NCBI RefSeq assembly: GCF_000764305.2
Contig: NW_025935740.1
Span: forward strand, 108,895-172,894
Reading direction: 5' to 3'
DNA: 64,000 bases
From: Hyalella azteca
Taxonomy: Eukaryota > Arthropoda > Malacostraca > Amphipoda > Hyalellidae
Shown here: positions 50,601-61,390 of the stretch, one piece after another
Numbering within the stretch: the first letter of the stretch is position 1
Layout: each line of letters starts with the position of its first letter
Translations under genes and position numbers: made by a program
The notes under the pieces: model-generated
The model's database searches: none
What the model saw: the letters and a program-made list of their open reading frames with translations, nothing else
Told to the model about the DNA's origin: nothing

Positions 50601-53600
50601 AACTTGTCTCATGGTTTTCTTCGGGGACACTCAGCCATTCTAGGCAGTCGTTTCTCTTCGAATTGTCTGCTTAGATTCCGAAGCCGTGGACCAAATGAAT
50701 AGTTTTTTAAGGCTTGGTTCCTACTAGACTACCAACAATCAAGTTTGACGCAAGGTTTTGCACAGGTGTTTCGTGTAACGTACATTCGCGAAAGTAAAAG
50801 ATAAATTAGAAAGTAAGTAATTGATCTATTGCATTAGGTACATATGGTGATTAACCATATCAAAAAAAGAAATCAATGTTTCGAGTATTTTTTGCTTACA
50901 ATTTATGGAAAATTTTAACCTGGAAATGTGAGATTTCCAATCGACTGTCCAAAATTTGAACTTATCTTTTGGCATGAGGTTTTACAGAAAATTACGCTTA
51001 TTAGCTGAATGGGTATACAATTTTTGCGGCACAGAATTTTTTTTGTATCATCAAACACAATAATATTATTTTACTGGATATATATCGTCACATGTCGATG
51101 CCCAAAATATAATAGATTTTTACTATACCCCACAATTTTTCAACAGGCCGCATTAATGACGTGGATTATCGTCGCAGACAATGACTGATTAACCAGTCCA
51201 GCTCTCACGGCAGCTACATTCCACAGTAAAACTTAAATACACACATGCAGAGTCATATATCATAGTTCCAGTCATTATAATCATATATTTTTCATAAATG
51301 ATATCAAATGTATTATTGTACAAGATTACTATCACTGAGTACTTGAATTTCGAAGAAGCGCCATCGGTGCACTTCGATGCTACAAACGAACTGCCAATTA
51401 TCTAAGAATTTCTCCGGAATATCTGCGTTTATCTTCAGAAACTCTATAATGCAAAGCAGAAATTATGAACAACATTTTTTTGCATGGCGGCCTAATGATA
51501 TTTATTCTTTAACCTAACGGAAATGTTTACAAATTGTTCATTGAAATTATATGCAAAACATCTAAATATCAGCAGAAAACACAACTAGAATCGGGAGAAT
51601 GCAAATCATGTTTCTAGTCATCCATTTGCCAAAGCGTCGACAGGTATGCTTTTAAGACACGCCGTCTTAAAAGACGTCAATGGCACTCATGGCTCACGGC
51701 CAATATAGCATAGAACAATTTATGGCACATTACAGTGTCAGTCATGGTCAATGGGAGACCTGAGGAGCGACATGATAGCACCGCTATAGAATCCCATCAA
51801 TTTGATGGCAAGCGAAGTCTTCTCACCGAGAATGCGGTGACTGGCCACTGGCTACGAGACGCAAGGTTAAAGTGTTTTAGTGAGGCTCTGGATCGATGGT
51901 AGATCGTCTATGTACTTCATTTATGTCCATTAAAGCTTTCAAAGAACGGGTATTTTATTCTTTGTAGCATTTGCTAAAGCAAGACTACCAAGGGCTACGA
52001 ATAACGACAGTTCGATGGGGGTCGTTAGCCTGTAATTGCTGTCATTACTTCAAGGAATTTCCTTGAATGCTGATTAGCATGGACGGCCATCGAACTCCAA
52101 GTTATATTTTAAAGTAAAAATATTTGACCCTTTCACTATATATTTTCCTTTCCTTGCTTTGGTAAAACTAATTTATATGACAACAGAGAAATTTTTATAT
52201 ACGATGTTTTACATCGTAAACTATTTCCTCAGCAAAAAATCGCAAGTTAAAATTATGGCGAGCGCAACGAATCCTTTACACGCAATATGTCTTCAACTGC
52301 CGTATTGCGTTACTTCTATCCCGTTCGTCATCTTTCAACTGCGCTAAAGCGGCACGTTACATTTTTTTAGCGAGGAGAACATGCAACAAGTTTTTTAGGG
52401 TCGTAAAGCGTTTGATGAGGTTACCTTATTCCGCCGTAGATTCCTGCTTGATTAAATGCCAGCAGGGCCGAGCTTTTACGGCCGACTCCCAGTGCCGCCA
52501 GAGCGCAGTTTGAGCGCTGGTGCGGCGCCCGTCAGGCGCTGTTTAGCTGCGCCATACGAGCCGCTTCTATTGGATTTTTTTCTAATGCTATAACACTGCG
52601 CTCGCATGCCATTAAGCCAGGCAAGAAAATTGGAAAGCAAAATCCGACGCTTGCCTACCGCTGCATGCTTCGTAAGCTTATAGACTGAACAAACTCAAAG
52701 AACATGAATGCGCTAGATGAGCCTTAGAGCCCGTGCGGGGTACAAGGGAACTAACGTTGAGATTATTTAAAATGATTTTCTATAAAATTATTTGCGTGAT
52801 GTCAGGAATTTACTGCAGAAGTCATATTCATTTCAATTTCATGGCTAGAAAAATCATTACCGTGTCTAAAAACCAGCATCACTATAATGGAATGATGTAG
52901 CCCCATTACTTGTGATCGGGATGCGGTTAAATCAACAAAATAGTGAGCCGTATATTCTTTAGTAAACTGATTTTAAAGGCAAATGCACAATTCGTATTAA
53001 AAATTGGAGGTGCGATTCTACCAGCGGCGGAATTTAAGAAAATAGCACGAGCTAAAACACTTCTCTTGCTCATATTAACTTGAAATATATTTGAGAAGCT
53101 GAGCATAGCAACAAACTAAAACTTTCATAATGTTCTGCAGGGACACTGGGGTGGAAATCTAAAAGCTCAGCACTTTTTGTTCATGAATTCCGAGTGAGAA
53201 TCCCAGCAGATTTCCACCATTTGACGAAATTTTGTTCATAATAAGCGGACATTTTTAATTAGAGAAGGTTAGTGGGAGAGTTTCCTGAACGTCGTCTGAG
53301 TTTCTTTGTCGGGTTCGGAAAAGGCGAACTCACTCTTAGTTTGTTCAATGGAGAGCGGTCTCAAGAGGTCCTACTTTTTCTTTCACGCCAATTACCGAGC
53401 GTTGAGTATTTAAATGCAGGGCACAAGTGGAGGGAACTCGACTTGCGTAATGAGTTTGTGCATTGCTCTAATGTCAAAAAGTAAATAGCGCTCGTTAGCT
53501 GCCACCGAATGCTTAGCGCATTTGCAATACGCCCTTGCAAAAAACAGCCTCAAATGCTGCATTTCATTGCGATATATTTGACTAAAATGAGAGCAGCTCC

Positions 53601-56384
53601 GATACCATTTAGTCGCACCAATAATTATAAGGGAATAGGGGCTCCCTGAACGTTTATTTTACATTTTTATGGCTAAATGCGACATTATTGCATTCGCTTT
53701 TTCTTATCTTACAACTATGAGCACATAATATCAACAAATGCTATAGTGAAAGTCAACGCATTAATTTAAACGTATCGGCTTCCACTGTAATTTCTTTTGA
53801 GTTTTGTTATAATAAAACTTTTATAATTTCTGTTTTTCATTGCACTCATACGAAGTTTAAAACATCAAAATTTGACGCGTTTCCCAGGGTCTGAGAAGTT
53901 TTGAGGCAGTAGAGGCAAAGTTGGCATTTACTACTTGAATAAAGACCCGTGTTGCCTGTGATAAAAAGTATTGTACACCATTATAAATACTATTATTAAT
54001 TAAAAAAGCGATGCAAAAGTAACAATAAATACAATGGAAATGAATCATTAAAAAAATCCCGATCACAATCACGGTTACACTAGCAAGTTCAACTTCACGG
54101 CTAATATTTTCATATAATTTGTTCTAGATAAATGAATTGCGTAATGCAACTTTTCTTGTACATGATTCGGTTATATATATGTATTATGAGTTATGTACTT
54201 GCTTGTATATGACAGTTTAAAAATATTACATCAATTCAATCTGCCGCAGAAAACCATGATATGACTAATTTACGATTTGAAGAAAATAAACCAATTAACG
54301 ACAGAAGCAGATATTATGGCCTATTTACACAAAAAATAATTAATTGGGAAGAGTAAAACATGATTTTATTGCGTATAATGTATTGAATTACTAAATGATC
54401 AATTAATTAAATTCTTATATACCTCAAAATAAGTGATATTGATCAAGTGCAATAATTGGCCGTCGAATATTTTGGGTTGTCTTCAAATATTTCAACAGCT
54501 TCTTAATCGGGGATTGGGCGGCCAATGAGTCGCGTGTGCTTAGTTTGTGCGCTGGAGTGTTTTAATGAAATTATTGCGTGGAAATGAGCAATTTGACACG
54601 TTGATAAATTGCTAATTGAGAGCATCGGCTTAAGGAAATGCGAGGCAAGCATTTGAGGGCTGAAGATTGGCCATGCATTTATTACTTGATGGTAAAGTGA
54701 TGGGTGCTAGTAAAGCCTAAATAACGAATCTTGTTATTTCTATAAGCTTTTAACTGCGCTACAATAACTAAGATGCTTAGAAACTGCCGGGACTTTCACC
54801 GAGTGGCTGGCCTGGTGATATCCGGCGGACTTTTCCTCTATACATGAGAGGAATTTAATAATTTTTTACCTTTATTTTGATCGTGCACTGTTTACTCCCA
54901 TGGTAATGTTTACCAGTCCAAGATTAAATTAAAGTTAATCTGTATCTCTTTTAACTTGAATGAAACACGAAAACATATATAATGACATGAGATCTAAACT
55001 GAAGTTAACTCTAGGGTTTTATAAATATTAAATTATATAAAAAATAATATTCTTGTCGGTTTTTAATTAATATTTATACCTTCACATTGTTTCTTGACGC
55101 GGTAACAAAATATCTATGACGCAGATCTTCCATTTTACCAATAATGTTTTTTTTTCAATTGAGGGATTATTACATATAGTGCTCCTAATTATAAGTAATC
55201 ATGATTATTTCAGTAATTACAGCGCAGAGTATCTTGAAAAATGAAAACAGGTCACCGGCGTCCTGCGACCTAAAAAAATAAAAAAAAATCATTGTTTGTG
55301 GAGCTCGACGATCTGAGCACAAATTAAGGCTGAGCTGCGACCTAATACCTGTAATGTAGTCAGGGCGCACGACTGTAATTCAACTCATAACTGAATGTAC
55401 TATTCACGACGTGCGTGACTGTGCACTGCCATTGCCATGACAGCCGCTAATCATACAATATTTTTCTGGAATTATTTTCTATGTAGTATGAATATCGAGA
55501 AGAGCAATAATAATGATGAACTTTTATGTCTTCTAGAAATGTTGTATCATTCAATTAAATTATTGACAGAGCTGAGAATATTACATTTTTAACATTAGAC
55601 ATAAATGTCTAATTTTTCAAGTCAAGAACGAAAATTCAATAATAGTTTAAATGATAGTAGCGATCTAATTCTGTTCAATCAAGATGAAACAATTGATATA
55701 TAATGAAATTTTCAGAAGGGCATCAAATAGTTTTCTTCAAATTCATGATGACCATTTATCGCAAAAGAGTGAAGAGTCGCAAATGCATTTCAGTGTGTAA
55801 TGTGAAAAAGCGATGTCCAAAAATTCACATCTATTTTCTGAACGATTTTTTTTCAAGGCGCAGACCGGTTTTAATATCTTACCGCACTCCAGCTTCAATT
55901 ATTGACATTGATACAAAATTACCCATGGATCAGTCATCTCTCATTGCAAGATAACAATCACGAAATTTTTAATTTCTATAACATTATTCTTAATGATACC
56001 TTGAATTAAAAACTAATTTTAGCCTGGACGTGAATACGATGTTAGTTTAACGAAATAGAAAAAATATTTAAAATATACGTATACAGTATGGTATAAATTC
56101 AATTCATGGAGTTTGGTGCGAAGTTTGGGAAAGAAGTACCTCATTGTTATGAGTTCTTCTTGTGATCCATTTGGATCGATATTCATGTGATTATTACCAT
56201 CGATTTCACGGTAAATCATGACAATCGATCATCATAAATTATTAGCGATTTGCTGGGTTTAGATGCCACGTGGGGGCTTCCAAAGCCCTGCACGGGGAGA
56301 TCAAGGGCGTCTTATCGGCGGCCGTCGACATTACACCGATCATCCGAGGATATTAATTGCTATTAATTCGTTACGACGGAGAGA
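47693..56384. other. long non-coding stretch
   Basis: No gene, RNA or large repeat recognised. GC-richer islands lie at about 48480-48790, 49480-49830, 50220-50690, 52430-52740 and 54480-54700. The one at 52430 contains GCCGCCAGAGCGCA (52494-52507), whose reverse complement resembles a CTCF core with mismatches. A 10-bp-stem hairpin lies at 51649-51673. A minus-strand frame of 132 codons (49635-50033) and a plus-strand frame of 83 codons (55703-55954) have no recognised domain. Confidence 0.45.
51649..51673. other. perfect 10-bp-stem hairpin
   Basis: CTTTTAAGAC (51649-51658) and GTCTTAAAAG (51664-51673) are exact inverted repeats around the 5-nt loop ACGCC. No second copy was noticed elsewhere. 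Confidence 0.7.
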
Positions 56385-56552
56385 TATCGCCGGGTCACTG
56401 TTAATATTTTGCATGGTCATTGATAACATATCTCCGGGTCACTGATAATATATTGCCTAGCCACTATTTATATTTCGTCGAGTCGCTAATAATATATTGC
56501 CTGGTCACTGATAACATATCTCCGGGTCACTGATAATATATTGTTGGTCATT
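56385..56552. repeat. 22-bp minisatellite, about 7.5 units, cut off by a gap
   Basis: GTCAC or variants start at 56394, 56416, 56438, 56460, 56482, 56504, 56526 and 56547. The unit is roughly GTCACTGATAATATATTGCC. A two-unit alternation is visible (CATATCTCCGG versus TATATTGCCTG). The array does not taper but stops at the single N (56553), so its true length is unknown. Confidence 0.95.
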
Positions 56553-56599
56553 NGATGTCATAGGTGCGTTTTCAATGTATAGATGTGTATAAGAGACAG
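56553..56599. other. assembly join: single N, chimeric 27-mer and Tn5/Nextera mosaic end
   Basis: One N at 56553 is followed by 27 bp (56554-56580) identical to 63303-63329, then AGATGTGTATAAGAGACAG (56581-56599). That 19-mer is exactly the Tn5 transposase mosaic end used in Nextera library adapters. It is laboratory sequence, not genomic. The order (sequence from about 6.7 kb downstream, adapter, then local sequence) is what a circularised mate-pair junction read would give. Only one half of the usual two-part junction adapter is present. Confidence 0.95.
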
Positions 56600-56802
56600 C
56601 TGATAGCTGTAGCGTGAAGGTTAAAATGATACTAATGTATTTTAAAAGTTAAAATCATTTTGTTGACTAATTCTGTTCCATGCTTATGATATGAACAAAC
56701 TGCTTCTGATTTAGTGATACATAAAATATTTATCTTGAATCTTGGAAAATATGTTCCGTTCTAGAAGTAAACGGAGAGGATACATAACAGTAACTACCCG
56801 CG

Positions 56803-57460
56803 CGTACAATACTTTTCTAGGCAAGAGTTTGCAGGGAAATATCCCCAAGCTTCAGTACTCACGAGTACAATATCCTTCTAGGCAAGTGTTTGCATGGAAA
56901 TATAGCAAGCTTCAGTACTCACGAGTACAATATTCTTCTAGGCAAGTGTTTGCATGGAAATATCCCAAGCTTCAGTACTCACGAGTACAATATCCTTCTA
57001 GGCAAGTGTTTGCAGGGAAATATCCCAAGTTTCAGTACTCACGAGTACAATATCATTCTAGGCAACTGTTTGCATGGAAATATCCCAAGCTTCAATACTC
57101 ACGAGTACAATATCATTCTAGGCAAGTGTTTGCAGGGAAATATCCCAAGCTTCAGTACCCACGAGTACAATATCATTCTAGGCAAGTGTTTGCAGGGAAA
57201 CATCCCCAAGCTTCAGTACTCACGAGTACAATATCATTCTAGGCAAGTGTTTGCAGGAAAATATCCCCAAGCTTCAGTACCCTCGAGTACAATATCATTC
57301 TAGGCAAGTGTTTGCAGGGAAATATCCCCAAGCTTCAGTACTCACGAGTACAATATCATTCTAGGCAAGTGTTTGCAGGGAAATATCCCCAAGCTTCAGT
57401 ACTCACGAGTACAATATCATTCTAGGCAAGTTTTTTGTACAGAAATATCCTCAAGCTTCG
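56803..57460. repeat. 60/61-bp minisatellite, about 11 units
   Basis: CTAGGCAAG occurs at 56817, 56878, 56938, 56998, 57058, 57118, 57178, 57239, 57300, 57361 and 57422. Periods are 61, then five of 60, then four of 61. The extra base is a fourth C in ATATCCCCAAG versus ATATCCCAAG. Other constant parts are CACGAGTACAATATCATTC and GTTTGCAGGGAAATAT. The 60-bp block keeps frames of 137 and 166 codons open; they are repeat translation only. Confidence 0.97.
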
Positions 57461-59155
57461 TTTAATCTTCCAGCTCAGAGCCCCTCAGGGGCGCAACAAC
57501 AAAACACGAATGAATTCAAAGCTCTAAATAATGGACCTCAAATTTCCGTGTCTCTTTTGAAGTCGAGCTAAACAGAGCAAATATTTTGAGTTCGGTGGCA
57601 ACAGCGCCCGCGCCCGGGGCCGCGATTCTACTTCTGGTCGAGGAATTTGGAAATACTGAATACGTTCAGCATTTGTCCTGATATTGGAGTTGACGTTATA
57701 TTTGCATTCGAACGATATTGTTTAGCATTTCTCGTGCATATGAAAAGCGAAATGACTGCTTAAGGCAGTCGTCTCTGTATAAATAGCTAATCTTTTTACA
57801 GCTTGCCGAGACTGAAAACTAGAATTTCACTTCAATATTGCGCTAAATTATCTAAGTTAAATCGTTCCATTTCAGCTGGAGATTAGCAATAGCACTCAGA
57901 ATTAATTTAAAATTGAAGAGCATGCACCAGGCGCGTTGTGAATGTCATTCAAGTAACAATAACCTGATATAAATTCATAGTTTCGTTAATTAATTCATCA
58001 TTAGAAGTATTTTTAATATAACACATCAGTCGAGCTACACCTACTTCAAGATATACATAAATACACCTACTTCATTTGAAAGTGCATCTACTTCATTAAT
58101 TTTACTCCGCACGATAAATTGCCTGAGAGATAAGTTTAATGATTGCGTCATTTCTACTGAAGAAATATTTCTAAGAGAATTTTTGCAGTACTAAGTGTAA
58201 TCAGTTTATCACGAACAGAAGAATAATATTCCAACCAGGAGCATGCTTGAAAAAATAAAGCCAAATCCTGGTCTAGGAAAGGAAAATTCACCTTTAAAAT
58301 TGCAGAATTCAACAATTTGCGAATCGTGCGTGGTAAGAAAGAATTAAACCATTATATGAGCCAAGTTGATTCACTAATTATATTCACTTGAAAAGGCTGG
58401 ATGACTTTGCTTCTTTTTGATGGGTGAGAGTTCACACAAGGTCAGGTCTTGCTCACCCATTAGGAATCTAGAATTATAACTGTATAAGTTAAAGTAGGTG
58501 AACTGCTTTACGTTATTTTTGTTTCTCTTTTTTTCTGACTTCGTTAATTGTGAACTCTGTTTTATCCCACTTCAGTAGCAACAAAGATAATTTCAGCTCG
58601 AAGAACTGCAACAGCTGCAGAGTTCCTTCGTTTTTCAAGAAGCCGACAGTGAGTGGCCTCAAAGTTATGCAAATGCCCGAGCTAAACGAGCTCGATAAGA
58701 TTTCTTTTGTCATTCCAAAGAAAAAAGGCAATTAAAAAATCTGATGCTATAGCAGTGGCGAGAATCATAAATAGATAGATTAGATTGAGCCAATGTATTT
58801 ATATTAGCATTCGTGTTTATATTTGAGCGGAAAATGTTAAAGACATTTTCGACTTGAACTGCTTCAGAAATCCTAATATTGCAAATTACCCATCGCGCCT
58901 TGTCCTATGAATTGTTTCAACCCGGGAACATATCTAGACATAATCTAAATTCTAAACCATTACATTGGAAAATGCGAAAAATGAAAATCGAAATTAAGAA
59001 CCGAGAAACACTTTTTAGCAATTGCAACTGAACAGCCGTAAACTACAAGAATAAATCTATTTTTCCACCAGAGAATGTATACGCGACCAGGATGGCAGTA
59101 ACATGAGTTTGTAAAAATGTTCAATTGTCAACAACCGCCAAAGAGCGATGTCGCT
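57461..59155. other. non-coding stretch
   Basis: No gene seen. A very GC-rich spot (GCGCCCGCGCCCGGGGCCGC) lies at about 57605-57624. Short CACCTACTTCA repeats lie at about 58035-58100. An imperfect hairpin around CGAAGAACTGCA lies at 58599-58630. Confidence 0.5.
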
Positions 59156-59160
59156 ACCAT

Positions 59161-59400
59161 TCTGACCCAAATCCAAATAAAAATTATTGGTGGTGGTGCA
59201 TCGATGATTCTTGGTGGCTATAGTTAGATATTATAGGTGGAGCATCGATGAGACATCGATGAGGCACCGATGGCGCGACACACCTGTGTTCCACCTATAA
59301 CCTACCGATGGTTACCTTAATCAAAAAATCATCTTTCACCAATAAATAATACCCATTGGCACCGGTGGCGTATCGATGAGCCATCGATGGCAACCTCTAA
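59161..59400 (+). mobile_element. left inverted arm of a possible foldback-type element
   Basis: Rich in CATCGATG-type motifs (GCATCGATGATT, GAGCCATCGATGG). The first 80 bp (CCAAATAAAAATTATTGG, then CATCGATGATT, TGGCTATAG, TTATAGGTGG) align with the reverse complement of 61303-61372 at roughly 70 percent identity. The inner part shares CACCAATAAAT, GGTGGCG and GCCATCGATG with the reverse complement of 61205-61265. No transposase or terminal duplication is visible. It may be one end of a 2.2-kb element or one of two independent copies. Confidence 0.5.
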
Positions 59401-59603
59401 AATGAGAACGATAAAAATTTGTAAGTTAATTTCAAATCCGATGCATTTGCCTCTGTTGAAATTAGTTCATAAGATCGCACATTCTGAGGACTATGTATAC
59501 ACATCCACCATCGCAATACACGTAACAATGTCAGACATGTGACAGGAACAAATTGTTACAGTACCATACGCATACCTCATCAGAAATCGACTTAGAGAAA
59601 TGT

Positions 59604-59677
59604 CCATGCTTTTATAGGATTCGAACTTCGATCTCCCGCGCGCGAGGCACCGTCTCTACCGTTGAGACATCGAAGAG
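59604..59677 (-). pseudogene. tRNA-like remnant (A and B boxes, intact D stem)
   Basis: On the minus strand TGTCTCAACGG (A-box-like; plus-strand positions 59659-59669) is followed 42 bp later by AGTTCGAATCC (B box, 10 of 11; 59617-59627). The D stem TCTC/GAGA pairs perfectly, and a 7-nt loop CTCGCGC would put CGC in the anticodon position. The acceptor and T stems do not pair. That fits a decayed tRNA or a tRNA-derived SINE head, not a functional gene. It lies between the two inverted arms at 59.2 and 61.3 kb. Confidence 0.5.
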
Positions 59678-61129
59678 GACTTGCGCTCGAGTCATTTTAA
59701 GAGACTTAATTGAAGTATTGTAAGTATTAATTCATCAAATGTCAGAAGTTAATGCTACCATCGTGATGATTAGATTGTTCCATCAGCCATTTTATTTGAA
59801 CATGCTGCTATATGCGAGTAAACAACCGCTGAAATAAACTTTGTTTATCAATAACGATCGATGGTTCAACCAAGAGTAAAGGCTATGGAAAAATAATTGA
59901 TAAGTATCGAAGTTTCATAATCTGAACATTACACCAATTTTGACAGAGGCTCGATTCGAAATACTTTCGCCAAGAATAGTCTTGCGTCAAATAAGGAATT
60001 GATATCACTTGATTATTTTGAAATGTTTGATGTGAAATACCTTCACACTACGTGTTTATATTTATCTCTAGCCTAATCTATAGTCTTTTGCGTAGGAATG
60101 ATACCAAGACCACTTTACTAGAATTGTAGTCTTTAATTCAAGATAATTATCTGACAGTATAAGCAAATTTCCTATAAAGAAATAAATTTCACTAACGAAG
60201 TCACGATAGAAAACAAATTTTCACTCGTATTCCTGTGGATAGTTTTATACCACACTTCTATTTAACTTCATTTCTTGTTGTTTGTCAGTCTGCTACAAAT
60301 TTTATAATCGATATTTAACACACTTATACTTTTCCCATCGATCTGAAATTTTACACACTTACGTAAAGTCGAAGACAATGCATGAATCAATTGACAAAAT
60401 AAACAACCTAAAATTTTTTATCTATTTAAAAATAAGATAAGAAATTCACTGTACATGTGCAACATCGGTGACACTGGCCTCTTTAGAAGTGTGGTTCTTC
60501 AAAAGTACTTTTTAAACGCATAATATTGACGAATAAATTACCCGGAAAGCACATATTTGCAGCAGAACATGGTAAAGATTAGTGGAAAAGATGCTCAAAG
60601 CCGCGTCAACCCAACAGGTATGAATGTACTTGCTCGCTCCCTGCGTTTTAGAGTTGCGGAGCCAATGTCGACTACGTCAACGTGGCTTCAGATAAATGTG
60701 GCAACTTGAGAATATTACAAATATTACGAAACACACTTAAGCGATCCGTAAAATTCATGCCTAATAATACAATAAATCGGTCTCAATTTATCGCAATATC
60801 TCAAGCACGGCAAGCTGGCGCATTCGCAAAATTCGCAAAAAATTTACCCAATATATCAGGTTAACATAAAAATTGGACTTGACGTAATTTTTGGGAAACT
60901 TAATTTGTTGCAACAAAATTTTCCATTGTTCTGCGGAAGTCCGATCAGCAGTCTGATACATGACCAGCGGCTTCACTTTGGCTTTAAAATTAGTAAAAAC
61001 CTTGCTTCTGTTTCAATCGTACTTACCGAATTCACGCTTAATTTTCGCTAAATACTACTGTAGATAATATGGTACTGTAGATGTAGATAAATTACTATGA
61101 CAAATTCCTGCGTGCAATGCGCAGTTTGG
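59678..61129. other. interior between inverted arms, no gene seen
   Basis: AT-rich sequence without a recognisable transposase or other domain. Short frames (60-62 codons) on both strands at 60680-60980 are within chance. Confidence 0.4.
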
Positions 61130-61390
61130 GCAAACGGTTATCGGTGGCTTACAAGAGATCTGCCTGCAAAGAGCTATCGATGATTTAAACCTTATAATTC
61201 ATGGATAATTCATCGATGGCCGCCATTTACAGTACACTCGCCACCTTCTCGATTTATTGGTTTTTCTGTCAATTTTTGGCAGATGTTGCCACTCACCGTT
61301 ACGCCACCTAGCTATAATCTACCATAGCCACATATAATCATCGATGAGCAACCCTTAATTTTACTTGGAGATTGGCACTTAATCGCTATA
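61130..61390 (-). mobile_element. right inverted arm of a possible foldback-type element
   Basis: The reverse complement matches 59161-59400 in order: CCAAGTAAAATTAAG, CATCGATGATT, TGGCTATGG, TAGATTATAG, then CCAATAAAT, GGTGGCG and GGCCATCGATG. Identity is moderate and indels are present, so the arms are old or are two separate insertions. The outer edge falls near 61380, mirroring the outer edge of the left arm near 59161. Confidence 0.5.

Noticed and set aside
56742..57303. Plus-strand frames of 137 and 166 codons with a 20-residue repeat
   Set aside because: The 60-bp period is a multiple of three and the frames end where unit length changes to 61 bp; nothing outside the array looks coding.
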